From contig NZ_BIFR01000002.1 in assembly GCF_003967535.1 (NCBI RefSeq), forward strand, positions 124,001 to 188,000: a stretch of DNA of 64,000 bases, written 5' to 3'. Shown here piece by piece: positions 17,365 to 27,180 of the stretch. The stretch is from Tengunoibacter tsumagoiensis. Lineage in GTDB: Bacteria > Chloroflexota > Ktedonobacteria > Ktedonobacterales > Ktedonobacteraceae. The notes beneath the pieces are model-generated. The model was not told where the DNA came from. It worked only from the letters and a program-made list of their open reading frames with translations, and ran no database searches. Made by a program: the position numbers and the translations under genes. The first letter of the stretch is position 1. Each line of letters starts with the position of its first letter.

Positions 17365-20300
17365 ATGACGACATTTGAATTTGTTTCGTACCTTCAAAGG
17401 TTGGATATTCGCTTGTGGCGTGAGGGTGAGCAGCTCCGTTTCAGCGCTCCCAAAGGGGCATTGACAACGGCGCTCAAGACGCAGCTGCTTGAGCGTAAAA
17501 CAGAGCTATTAACGTGGTTGCCCAATCTTGCCGAAGAGCAGCAGTATAGGCCAGGCTCTTTGTCGCCCTTTAGCCGTGAAGGGCTGATTCCTCTGTCTTT
17601 ACCTCAGCAACGGTTGTGGTTCCTTGATCAATTGGAGCCAGACTCCTCTGTCTATACTATTCCTTTGCAGGTGACGCTTACTGGTCTGGTTGATGTTGCT
17701 GTGCTGGAGCGGAGCCTGACGGAGATTGTGCAGCGACATGAAATTCTACGTACGACGTTTTTATTTGAACAGGATCAGCCGGTTCAGCATATTTCTGCAG
17801 CCGTCTCTGTTCCGTTGCGTTCAGTCGATTTCAGGCACTTTTCTGAGGCTGAGCGTACAGAGAAGCTACGACTCTGGATGCAACAGGAGGCTCGCGTCCC
17901 TTTCCGCTTAGCCGAAGGGCCGCTGTTACGAGCCTCGTTTTTAAAGCTTGCTCACCAGGAGGCGATCCTCTTTCTCGTGGTGCATCATAGTATTTTCGAT
18001 GCCTGGTCTACCGACGTCTTCCTTAATGAATTGGCGATTGTCTATGAAGCGTTTATGGCTGGGAAGGCTTCTCCTCTGCCTCCATTGCGTATTCAGTATG
18101 CGGATTATACGTTGTGGCAGCGTGAGCAACTGCCTCGCATTGAGGCTGAACAGTTGCCATACTGGAGACAGCGTCTTGCGGGTATTCCAACTTTATTAGA
18201 ATTGCCGTTTGATGCTGCTCGCCCCTCTGCTCGCAATTATCGGGGTTCACACCTTGTCTATACGCTGCCAGCGGCTCTAAGTGAGGAGATTAAGAGGCTT
18301 GGTTATCAGCATCAGAGTACTACTTTTATTACGCTGTTTGCGGCATTTAATGTTTTGCTTGGCCGCTATAGCGGACAGCATGATCTGGTGGTGGGTACGC
18401 CAATTGCAAATCGGACCCAGGGCGAGCTTGAGCACCTGATCGGATTTTTTGTGAATACGCTGGCCTTACGCACAGATCTGTCTGGCGATCCGAGCTTTGT
18501 TTCGCTGCTTCAGCAGGTGCGTGAGCGGGCTTTGGAGGCCTATGCCCATCAGGAGATTCCTTTTGAGCGGCTGGTCGAGGATCTACAGCCTGAGCGAAGT
18601 TTGAGCTATTCTCCGATCTTCCAGGTTCTATTTGTGCACCAGGATATGCGCGCTGAAGAGAAACGTAGCTCCCATCTCACGATGCGCTTCCAGGAAGTAG
18701 AGACGGATAGTGCGAAGTTTGATCTGACGTTGATGATCTATGAACGAGCTCAAGAGCTGATCTGTGTCTGGGAGTACAATACGGATCTGTTTAAGGCTTC
18801 GACGATTACGCGCATGGCAGACCATTTTCACTGTTTGTTAGAGGGGATTGTTGCTCAGCCGAATCAGCCAGTTGGACGGCTGCCGTTGCTCTCGGTGGCT
18901 GAACAGCAACGGCAGGTGGTGGAGTGGAATCAGACGCAGGTCCAGTATCCAGCCGTTGCGGGGCTCCATGAGCTGATCGAGCAGCAGGTTCTGCGCTCGC
19001 CTGATCGGATTGCTCTGATCTTTGAAGAGCAACATCTGAGCTACCGTGTGCTTCAGGATCGAGCCCGGGCCCTGGCAACCTTTTTGCGTGCGCAGGGAGT
19101 GGGACCCGATGTGGCCGTTGGGCTCTGTCTGGAGCGCTCGCTGGAGATGGTGATCGGCCTGCTGGGGATTCTGCTGGCCGGAGGAGCCTATGTCCCTCTC
19201 GATCCAGAGCTTCCCACGGAGCGGCTGGCGTTGATGATTGCTGAGGTGGCGATGCCGCTGGTCCTGACGCAGGCGCACCTGGCATCCCTGCTTCCCACAG
19301 GCGTCCGACACCTTGAGCTGGATCAGCAGTGGGAGCAGGTCGAGAGCGTGGCTCCTCAGGAGGATGCGCTCCCGGTGCAGGGGGATCAGCTCGCCTATAT
19401 CATCTATACCTCGGGCTCGACGGGTCGACCCAAAGGGGTGATGAACACACATCGCGCCATCTGCAATCGCTTGCTGTGGATGCAGCAGGCCTATCGGTTG
19501 ACGGAGCAGGATCGCATCTTGCAAAAGACGCCCTACAGCTTTGATGTCTCGGTCTGGGAGTTCTTCTGGCCATTGTTGACAGGAGCCTCGCTGGTGGTGG
19601 CGCGACCGGGAGGGCATCGGGAGAGCAGCTATCTGGTGCAGACGCTGCGGGAGCAGCAGATCACGACGCTGCATTTTGTGCCTTCTATGCTCAGTCTCTT
19701 TCTTCAGGAGCCGGAGGTGAGCCAGTGCACGAGTGTGCAGCGCATCATCTGTAGTGGAGAGGCTTTGACGGTGGAGCAGCAGGAGCGCTGTCTGGAGCGG
19801 TTGCCACAGGCGCGGCTCTTGAATCTGTATGGACCTACAGAGGCAGCGGTGGATGTGACGGCATGGGAGTGTCGAGAGGAGCCGGAGCGTAGGAGTGTGC
19901 CGATCGGCACGCCGATTGCTAATATTGCGATCTATGTGCTGGATGGGTGGATGCAGCCGGTCCCGATCGGGGTGGCGGGCGAGCTGTATATCGCGGGAGT
20001 GGGACTGGCTCGGGGCTATGTGCAGCGAGCGGATCTGACGGCGGAGCGCTTTGTGCCGAACCCCTTTGGAGCAGAGGGTGAGCGGTTGTATCGGACGGGA
20101 GATCTGGTGCGGCAGGATGAGGAGGGGACGATTGAGTATGTGGGACGGTTGGATCATCAGATCAAACTGCGGGGACTGCGGATCGAACTGGGAGAGATCG
20201 AGATGGCGCTGGTGGAGCAGGCGGAGGTGCGAGAGGCGGTGGTGCTGGTGCGAGAGGATCAGCCAGGAGACAAGCGCCTGGTGGCCTATGTGTTGATGCG

Positions 20301-23300
20301 GCCAGGGGCCGTGGTTCCGACCGGAGCCCAGTGGAGACAGGCGCTGCAGAAGAGTCTGCCGAGCTACATGCTACCAGCGGCGTTTGTGGTGCTGGAACAG
20401 TTCCCGATCACAGCCAATGGAAAACTGGACCGCAAAGCCTTGCCAGTGCCATCATATGGTTTTTCTGAAACGTCAGAATCTGCCGCCCTACCAGAGCTTT
20501 TGACTGCAACTGAAGAGCTACTCATCGCGCTCTGGGAGCAATTATTAAATAGTGGTCAGGTTGGTCGTATCTACAAAAGAGATAACTTTTTTGAGCGGGG
20601 TGGGCATTCGCTTTTAGCTACGCAGCTCGTCTCGCAAATGCGAAGATTCTGGCAGGTTGATCTCAGTGTCAAAACCATTTTTGAGCATCCCATTCTCGCT
20701 GAATTAGCTGCTCATATCGATCTATTGACGCATGAAAAGTCTGCCGCGCTCTACCAGCCAATTCCTTTGCGACCCGAGATGCAGACTGCCCTCCCTCTTT
20801 CGTTTGCGCAAAAGCGGCTCTGGTTTCTGGATCAGCTTGAGCCAGATGGGGCACTCTATACCATTCCATTTGTCTTGAAGCTGCAAGGAGAACTGCAATT
20901 TGACATGTTGGAGCAGACCCTTCTCAGCATTGTGCAGCGGCACGAAAGCCTCCGTACCATCTTTCCGGCCAATGAAGGGCAGCCCGAGCAGTTTATTCAC
21001 GTTGTACCAGATGTTCCCCTTTCGCTGATTGATCTACGGCCATTCTCAGGCGATGAGCGTGAGCATCAGACCCAGCGTCTGATGCGACAAGAGATCTTGC
21101 GGCCATTTGATCTGGCCCATGGCCCGCTCTTCCGTGGGCTCTTGCTGCAATTAGACGCTGATGAGTCTCTCCTGGTGATCAGTATGCACCATATCGTCTC
21201 TGATGGCTGGTCGCTCGATATTCTGTTCAACGAAATTGCCGTCATGTATGATGCGCTGGCACGTGGGCAGGAGATCCCTTTGCCCGATCTTACGATTCAA
21301 TATGCTGATTATGCTCTCTGGCAATATGCACAGATGCCTTTGATTGAAGCACAGCAATTAGCTTATTGGAAGCAGCATCTGTCGGGGGCTCCGGCTGTTC
21401 TGGAGCTACCATTGGATCATCCTCGCCCGCTGGTTCAGAAGTATCGAGGAGCGCATGTTGTCCATCGTTTCTCCCCATCTCTCAGCCAGCGGATCAAAGC
21501 CTTTAGCCGTCAGCAACAAAGTACGCTGTTTATTACTTTGTTGACTGCTTTTAATGTTCTCCTGGCCCGCTATAGTGGACAGGATGATCTGGTGGTGGGT
21601 ACGCCGATTGCGAACCGTACACGGACGGAGACCGAGGCGTTAATCGGCTTTTTTGTCAACACGCTTGCCCTTCGTACGGATCTTTCCGGCTCCCCGAGCT
21701 TTAACGAATTGCTACAACGGGTACGCACTATTGCTCTGGAGGCCTATGCTCATCAAGAGCTTCCCTTTGAACGACTGGTCGAGGAGCTGCAACCTGAGCG
21801 CAGTCTGAGTTATTCTCCCATCTTCCAGGTCATGTTTGTGCTGCAAGAGGAGCGTCAGCAGCAGATACAATTGGCCTCTTTAGCGATGCAGCAGCTCGAA
21901 GTTGAAATTGAGGTCGCGAAGTTTGATCTGATGCTGATGGTCTATCCACAGGGCGAGGAGCTTGCCTGTATCTGGGAGTACAATACGGATCTTTTCAAGA
22001 CAGAGACAATTACGCGGCTGGCAGATCATTTTCACATCTTATGGGAGGGCATCCTGGCTCAGCCAAATCAGCCAGTTGGACGGCTGCCCTTGCTTTCGGT
22101 GGCTGAACAGCAACGGCAGGTGGTGGAGTGGAATCAGACGCAGGTCCAGTATCCAGCCGTTGCAGGGCTCCATGAGCTGATCGAGCAGCAGGTTCTGCGC
22201 TCGCCTGATCGGATTGCTCTGATCTTTGAAGAGCAACATCTGAGCTACCGCGTGCTTCAGGAGCGAGCCCGGGCCCTGGCAACCTTTTTGCGTGCGCAGG
22301 GAGTGGGACCCGATGTGGCTGTTGGGCTCTGTCTGGAGCGCTCACTGGAGATGGTGATCGGGCTGCTGGGGATTCTGCTGGCCGGAGGAGCCTATGTTCC
22401 TCTCGATCCAGAGCTTCCCACAGAGCGGCTAGCATTGATGATTGCTGAGGTGGCGATGCCACTGGTCCTGACGCAGGCGCACCTGGCATCCCTGCTTCCG
22501 AGAGGCGTCCGATACCTCGAGTTGGATCAGCAGTGGGAGCAGGTTGTGAGCGTGGCTCCTCAGGAGGATGCGCTCCCGGTGCAGGGGGATCAGCTCGCCT
22601 ATATCATCTATACCTCAGGATCGACGGGTCGACCCAAAGGAGTGATGAACACACATCGCGCCATCTGCAATCGCTTGCTGTGGATGCAGCAGGCCTATCA
22701 GTTGGGAGAGCAGGATCGCATCTTGCAAAAGACGCCCTACAGCTTTGATGTCTCGGTCTGGGAGTTCTTCTGGCCATTGTTGGCAGGAGCCTCGCTGGTG
22801 GTGGCGCGACCGGGAGGGCATCGGGAGAGTAGCTATCTGGTGCAGACGCTGCGGGAGCAGCAGATCACGACGCTGCATTTTGTGCCTTCCATGCTCAGTC
22901 TCTTTCTTCAGGAGCCAGAGGTGAGCCAGTGCACGAGTGTGCAGCGCATCATCTGTAGTGGAGAGGCTTTGACGGTGGAGCAGCAGGAGCGCTGTCTGGA
23001 GCGGCTGCCGCAGGCGCGGCTCTTGAATCTGTATGGACCCACGGAGGCAGCGGTGGATGTGACGGCGTGGGAGTGTCGAGAGGAGCCGGAGCGCAGGAGT
23101 GTGCCGATCGGGACGCCGATTGCCAATATTGCAATCTATGTGCTGGATGGGTGGATGCAGCCAGTCCCGATCGGGGTGGCGGGCGAGCTGTATATCGCGG
23201 GAGTGGGACTGGCTCGGGGCTATGTGCAGCGAGCGGATCTGACAGCCGAGCGCTTTGTGCCGAACCCCTTTGGCGTAGAGGGGGAGCGGCTGTATCGGAC

Positions 23301-26300
23301 GGGAGATCTGGTGCGACAGGATGAGGAGGGGACGATTGAGTATGTGGGACGGCTGGATCATCAGATCAAACTGCGGGGACTGCGGATCGAACTGGGAGAG
23401 ATCGAGATGGCGCTGGTGGATCAGGCGGAGGTGCGAGAGGCGGTGGTGCTGGTGCGAGAGGATCAGCCAGGAGACAAGCGCCTGGTGGCTTATGTGTTGA
23501 TGCAGCCAGGGGCCGTGGTTCCGACAGGAGCCCATTGGCGACAGGCACTGCAGAAGAGTCTGCCGAGCTACATGCTGCCAGCGGCGTTTGTGGTGCTGGA
23601 ACAGTTCCCGATCACAGCCAATGGAAAACTGGACCGCAAAGCCTTGCCCAGGCCGCAGTGGTCATCACCGATTGAAGACTATGTGGCTCCCCGCACATTG
23701 GTTGAAGAGGTCCTGGTAGCTATCTGGTCCCACGTGTTACATTCAGAAGACAATGGGAGAGTGATTGGAATTACCGATAACTTCTTTGTGCTGGGTGGTG
23801 ACTCCATTCGCAGCGTCCAGGTCCTGGCACAGCTAAAAGCGCGGGGCTTTACCTGCAACCTGCAAGATATCTTCCAGTATCAAACAATTGCCGAACTGGC
23901 AGCGATCTTGCAAGCGGGTGAGCCATTACTAAAGCAGTTTGAGCCCATAGCGCCTTTTGCACTGATTCCCGAGGAGGATCGTGTGCTGTTGCCAGCCGAA
24001 GTAGAGGATGCCTATCCACTGACTGCTACACAATCGGGCATGTTCTATCATCTTCTCCTGACGGTAGACAATCCTATCTACCACAATGTCATCAGCCTGC
24101 ATATTCGCGGTCAGCTTGATCAAGACCTCCTGAGGCAGGCCATTCAACTTCTGGTCGAGCGTCACGCCAACCTGCGTACAGGGTTTGATCTGGGAAGTTA
24201 TAGTGAACCCTTGCAACTGGTATATAAGACCGTTGAAGTCCCCTTTGCCGTTGAAGATCTCCGAGGATATGCGAAGTCGGAGCAAGAAGAGATCATCAGC
24301 GCATTTGTCAAACAGGAGAAGCATCGGCTGTTCGACTATACTCAACCACCGCTGCTTCGTTATCATATGTTCCTGCGCACCGATGAAACGTTCCAGCTCA
24401 CCATTACTGAATTTCATCCAATTCTCGATGGTTGGAGCTATCATCTCAATCTCGCCGAGATCTTTGAGACGCACAATGCTCTATTGCAGCAACAACAGCC
24501 AGAGCAGAAGCCGATCCCCCTTGCCTTCCGCGATTATGTTGCGCTTGAACAAGAGGTTCTGGCTTCAGAAGAGCATCAGAGCTACTGGACCGAAAAATTG
24601 CAAGAGAGCGTATTGTTGCAGGTCCCAAGGTTCCAGGAGTCCAGCCGAGACCTGGAGCCAGCGATAAAAGATCATCACATCCCCCTTTCAGAAGAGCTAT
24701 CAGCAGGGTTAACGCGCCTGTCCAGGCAATCAGCTTACCCGCTGAAAAGCATCTTATTGGCGGCGCATATCAAGGCCATGTCCATTATAGGAGGCACAAC
24801 AGATGTGCTGACCGGGCTCGTTGGCAATGGTCGTCTGGAAGAGACCGGTGGAGAAGATGTACGAGGAATCTTTCTCCTCACCATTCCATTCCGGCATCGT
24901 GTCTCGCCTGGAAGCTGGCTGGAACTCATTCGGACCGTGTTTGAGAGCGAGCGCGAGCTCATGCCTTTTCGACGCTATCCCCTCCCAGCGATTCAAGAGC
25001 TGCTTGGTGGAAAGACCTTGTTTGAAACAGCCTTTAACTATATGCACTTTCACTCCATGGCCGATCTCTTCCAGAATATGGAGATCCTCGATCCTATCCA
25101 GGCATTCGAAGAGACGAACTATACCCTCCAGAGCGACTTTACCGTTGATCCAGGCAGCGGGCATATTCAATTAAAGCTTGGCTATGATGAGCATGTATTG
25201 AACAAAGAGGCCATCACTACGCTCGGTCACTACTATAAACAGATCTTGCAGGCGATAGTGGATGATCCGGAGCAGCTTCATACAGAGCTTGCAGTCCTTT
25301 TACCCCACGAGCGGCAACGTATGCTCCTGGATTGGAATGCCCGTACGACCCCTTATCAAGAGCAAGAGACCGTCGTTCGCCGCTTTGAGTCCAGGGTACA
25401 GGCGCAGCCAGATGCGATAGCCCTTATCTTTGAAGAGGAGTACCTTACGTATGCAGAACTGAACCGGCGAGCCGATCATGTTGCTGCACAGTTGCATCGT
25501 CAAGGGGTGCAGCCTGATACACTGGTCGGAATCTGTGTCAGGCGATCAGAGCAGATGGTGATTGGCCTGCTTGGTATTCTTAAGGCTGGCGGGGCCTATC
25601 TGCCATTAGATCCAGCTCATCCACAGAGCCGTCTCGAGGCTATCCTTGACGATGCTCAGGTTCGGATCGTCCTGACACAGGAAGAGCTGTGCGATCGTCT
25701 GCCACAGACGGCTCTTTCGCTCCTCTGCCTGGATCGAGATCGCGATTGGCTGGCTGAAGAGCCAGGCCTCAATCTGGCCCTGCCGTTGCGAGGTGAACAT
25801 GCAGCTTATGTGATGTACACCTCCGGTTCGACAGGGAAGCCCAAGGGAGTCGTAGTGACGCAGCGCAACATGACCAACTTCCTGGCAGGCATTGACGCCT
25901 CTCTACAGACGGAGCAGGCCTGGAGCTGGCTTAGTGTGACCAGCATCTCCTTTGATATCTCCGTCCTGGAGATTTTCTGGACGTTAGTCAATGGACATCG
26001 TCTTATCATTCAGCCGTCGTTAGAGGAGACCAGTTTCCATGCGAGTGAAGAGGAGACGACGACACAGACCCCGTCCCATGCTATTCCATTCCAACTGCTC
26101 AAGCATCAGGTCACGCATTTTCAGTGCACCCCTTCATTGATGAAGATGCTGCTGCTCTGGCCAGAGATGGAGCAAGCGTTGGAAAAGTTACAGCACCTGT
26201 TATTAGGAGGCGAAGCCTTTCCAGCCTCTCTGGGTGAGCATCTCCTCAGCGTTATGACTGGTCAGGTCCATAACCTGTACGGCCCCACGGAGGCGACGGT

Positions 26301-27150
26301 CTATGTAACCGAGCACGTGTTGGAGGGTGCGAAGCGTATGATCCCCTTAGGTCGCGCACTGCCCAATACGCAGATCTATCTTCTGGACACCTACTTGCAG
26401 CCAGTCCCCGTAGGCGTGCCAGGTGAGCTCCATATTGCGGGCGATTGTCTGGCGCGTGAATATCTCAAGCGACCAACTATTACCGCAGAACGGTTTATTC
26501 CCAATCCCTGGGGCCGACCAGGCACGCGCCTGTATAAGACCGGTGATCTGGCCCGTTATCGGCCTGATGGAGTGATCGAGTATCTGGGACGCCTGGACCA
26601 GCAAGTGAAGATCAACGGGCAACGTATCGAACTGGGCGAGGTCGAGGCCGCTTTAAATAAGCAAGCAGCAGTCCATGAATGTGTGGTGATCGCCCATGAG
26701 ATCCGGCCAGGTGAAAAGCGGCTGGTTGCCTATGTTGTACCGGCCCAGAGCCAGGAACTTGATGGAGTAGAGCTACGCCAGGCGTTGCAGAGGCTGCTCC
26801 CACTGTATATGGTGCCGTCCGCTATCATCGCTATCGAAGCCTTGCCGATGACCGTGAATGGAAAATTGGATCAGCGGCTTCTCCCAACTCCCGAGTGGCA
26901 GGGGGAGGAGGCGGAGAATCGTTATGAGGCTCCACGAAACGCGATTGAAGAGACTCTCGTCACCATCTGGTCGCAGGTGTTTGGTGGGCAGCGCATCGGC
27001 ATTCATGATAACTTCTTTGCCCTTGGTGGCGACTCCATTGTCAGCGTGCAGATCGTTGCTCGTGCCAATCAGGCGGGATTACCAATAGAGATTCGCCACG
27101 TCCTGACGAAGCAGACGATCGCTGAGCTGGCGGCAACCCTTGAGAGATAA
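17365..27150 (+). CDS. NRPS, docking-C-A-T-C-A-T-C-A-T, 3261 aa
   Basis: Residues 1-55 resemble a TubC-type N-terminal docking domain. Module 1: C (HHSIFDA near 207, Gly of HHxxxDG changed to Ala), A1 (~533-1030), T with GGHSL near 1078. Module 2: C (HHIVSDG near 1275), A2 (~1602-2090), T with GGDSI near 2145. Module 3: a different C type (YPLTATQSGMFYH start; FHPILDG near 2350, first His lost), A3 (~2669-3155), T with GGDSI near 3221. Specificity codes read by eye: A1 and A2 DVWHISLVDK (Ser-like), A3 DILQLGLVYK (Gly-like). There is no epimerisation, methylation or thioesterase domain. A1 and A2 are nearly identical copies. The next NRPS starts 30 bp later. Confidence 0.93.
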   Translation: MTTFEFVSYLQRLDIRLWREGEQLRFSAPKGALTTALKTQLLERKTELLTWLPNLAEEQQYRPGSLSPFSREGLIPLSLPQQRLWFLDQLEPDSSVYTIPLQVTLTGLVDVAVLERSLTEIVQRHEILRTTFLFEQDQPVQHISAAVSVPLRSVDFRHFSEAERTEKLRLWMQQEARVPFRLAEGPLLRASFLKLAHQEAILFLVVHHSIFDAWSTDVFLNELAIVYEAFMAGKASPLPPLRIQYADYTLWQREQLPRIEAEQLPYWRQRLAGIPTLLELPFDAARPSARNYRGSHLVYTLPAALSEEIKRLGYQHQSTTFITLFAAFNVLLGRYSGQHDLVVGTPIANRTQGELEHLIGFFVNTLALRTDLSGDPSFVSLLQQVRERALEAYAHQEIPFERLVEDLQPERSLSYSPIFQVLFVHQDMRAEEKRSSHLTMRFQEVETDSAKFDLTLMIYERAQELICVWEYNTDLFKASTITRMADHFHCLLEGIVAQPNQPVGRLPLLSVAEQQRQVVEWNQTQVQYPAVAGLHELIEQQVLRSPDRIALIFEEQHLSYRVLQDRARALATFLRAQGVGPDVAVGLCLERSLEMVIGLLGILLAGGAYVPLDPELPTERLALMIAEVAMPLVLTQAHLASLLPTGVRHLELDQQWEQVESVAPQEDALPVQGDQLAYIIYTSGSTGRPKGVMNTHRAICNRLLWMQQAYRLTEQDRILQKTPYSFDVSVWEFFWPLLTGASLVVARPGGHRESSYLVQTLREQQITTLHFVPSMLSLFLQEPEVSQCTSVQRIICSGEALTVEQQERCLERLPQARLLNLYGPTEAAVDVTAWECREEPERRSVPIGTPIANIAIYVLDGWMQPVPIGVAGELYIAGVGLARGYVQRADLTAERFVPNPFGAEGERLYRTGDLVRQDEEGTIEYVGRLDHQIKLRGLRIELGEIEMALVEQAEVREAVVLVREDQPGDKRLVAYVLMRPGAVVPTGAQWRQALQKSLPSYMLPAAFVVLEQFPITANGKLDRKALPVPSYGFSETSESAALPELLTATEELLIALWEQLLNSGQVGRIYKRDNFFERGGHSLLATQLVSQMRRFWQVDLSVKTIFEHPILAELAAHIDLLTHEKSAALYQPIPLRPEMQTALPLSFAQKRLWFLDQLEPDGALYTIPFVLKLQGELQFDMLEQTLLSIVQRHESLRTIFPANEGQPEQFIHVVPDVPLSLIDLRPFSGDEREHQTQRLMRQEILRPFDLAHGPLFRGLLLQLDADESLLVISMHHIVSDGWSLDILFNEIAVMYDALARGQEIPLPDLTIQYADYALWQYAQMPLIEAQQLAYWKQHLSGAPAVLELPLDHPRPLVQKYRGAHVVHRFSPSLSQRIKAFSRQQQSTLFITLLTAFNVLLARYSGQDDLVVGTPIANRTRTETEALIGFFVNTLALRTDLSGSPSFNELLQRVRTIALEAYAHQELPFERLVEELQPERSLSYSPIFQVMFVLQEERQQQIQLASLAMQQLEVEIEVAKFDLMLMVYPQGEELACIWEYNTDLFKTETITRLADHFHILWEGILAQPNQPVGRLPLLSVAEQQRQVVEWNQTQVQYPAVAGLHELIEQQVLRSPDRIALIFEEQHLSYRVLQERARALATFLRAQGVGPDVAVGLCLERSLEMVIGLLGILLAGGAYVPLDPELPTERLALMIAEVAMPLVLTQAHLASLLPRGVRYLELDQQWEQVVSVAPQEDALPVQGDQLAYIIYTSGSTGRPKGVMNTHRAICNRLLWMQQAYQLGEQDRILQKTPYSFDVSVWEFFWPLLAGASLVVARPGGHRESSYLVQTLREQQITTLHFVPSMLSLFLQEPEVSQCTSVQRIICSGEALTVEQQERCLERLPQARLLNLYGPTEAAVDVTAWECREEPERRSVPIGTPIANIAIYVLDGWMQPVPIGVAGELYIAGVGLARGYVQRADLTAERFVPNPFGVEGERLYRTGDLVRQDEEGTIEYVGRLDHQIKLRGLRIELGEIEMALVDQAEVREAVVLVREDQPGDKRLVAYVLMQPGAVVPTGAHWRQALQKSLPSYMLPAAFVVLEQFPITANGKLDRKALPRPQWSSPIEDYVAPRTLVEEVLVAIWSHVLHSEDNGRVIGITDNFFVLGGDSIRSVQVLAQLKARGFTCNLQDIFQYQTIAELAAILQAGEPLLKQFEPIAPFALIPEEDRVLLPAEVEDAYPLTATQSGMFYHLLLTVDNPIYHNVISLHIRGQLDQDLLRQAIQLLVERHANLRTGFDLGSYSEPLQLVYKTVEVPFAVEDLRGYAKSEQEEIISAFVKQEKHRLFDYTQPPLLRYHMFLRTDETFQLTITEFHPILDGWSYHLNLAEIFETHNALLQQQQPEQKPIPLAFRDYVALEQEVLASEEHQSYWTEKLQESVLLQVPRFQESSRDLEPAIKDHHIPLSEELSAGLTRLSRQSAYPLKSILLAAHIKAMSIIGGTTDVLTGLVGNGRLEETGGEDVRGIFLLTIPFRHRVSPGSWLELIRTVFESERELMPFRRYPLPAIQELLGGKTLFETAFNYMHFHSMADLFQNMEILDPIQAFEETNYTLQSDFTVDPGSGHIQLKLGYDEHVLNKEAITTLGHYYKQILQAIVDDPEQLHTELAVLLPHERQRMLLDWNARTTPYQEQETVVRRFESRVQAQPDAIALIFEEEYLTYAELNRRADHVAAQLHRQGVQPDTLVGICVRRSEQMVIGLLGILKAGGAYLPLDPAHPQSRLEAILDDAQVRIVLTQEELCDRLPQTALSLLCLDRDRDWLAEEPGLNLALPLRGEHAAYVMYTSGSTGKPKGVVVTQRNMTNFLAGIDASLQTEQAWSWLSVTSISFDISVLEIFWTLVNGHRLIIQPSLEETSFHASEEETTTQTPSHAIPFQLLKHQVTHFQCTPSLMKMLLLWPEMEQALEKLQHLLLGGEAFPASLGEHLLSVMTGQVHNLYGPTEATVYVTEHVLEGAKRMIPLGRALPNTQIYLLDTYLQPVPVGVPGELHIAGDCLAREYLKRPTITAERFIPNPWGRPGTRLYKTGDLARYRPDGVIEYLGRLDQQVKINGQRIELGEVEAALNKQAAVHECVVIAHEIRPGEKRLVAYVVPAQSQELDGVELRQALQRLLPLYMVPSAIIAIEALPMTVNGKLDQRLLPTPEWQGEEAENRYEAPRNAIEETLVTIWSQVFGGQRIGIHDNFFALGGDSIVSVQIVARANQAGLPIEIRHVLTKQTIAELAATLER
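18855..20444 (+). repeat. A-domain duplication, copy 1
   Basis: This stretch covers the C-A linker and the whole A1 domain. It is nearly identical to 22059-23648 at a constant offset of 3204 bp with no indel seen. Flanking C and T domains are much less alike. Confidence 0.9.
22059..23648 (+). repeat. A-domain duplication, copy 2
   Basis: Partner of 18855-20444. Similarity stops sharply at the end of the A domain, just before the T domain. Differences are scattered single bases, many of them silent. Confidence 0.9.
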
Positions 27151-27180
27151 AGAAACAGTAGAGAAGGGATACGATCAATT

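Noticed and set aside
18838..20157. Long minus-strand open frame opposite the A1 domain
   Set aside because: It is rich in His, Arg and Gln as expected for an antisense shadow, and the plus strand holds a clear A domain.
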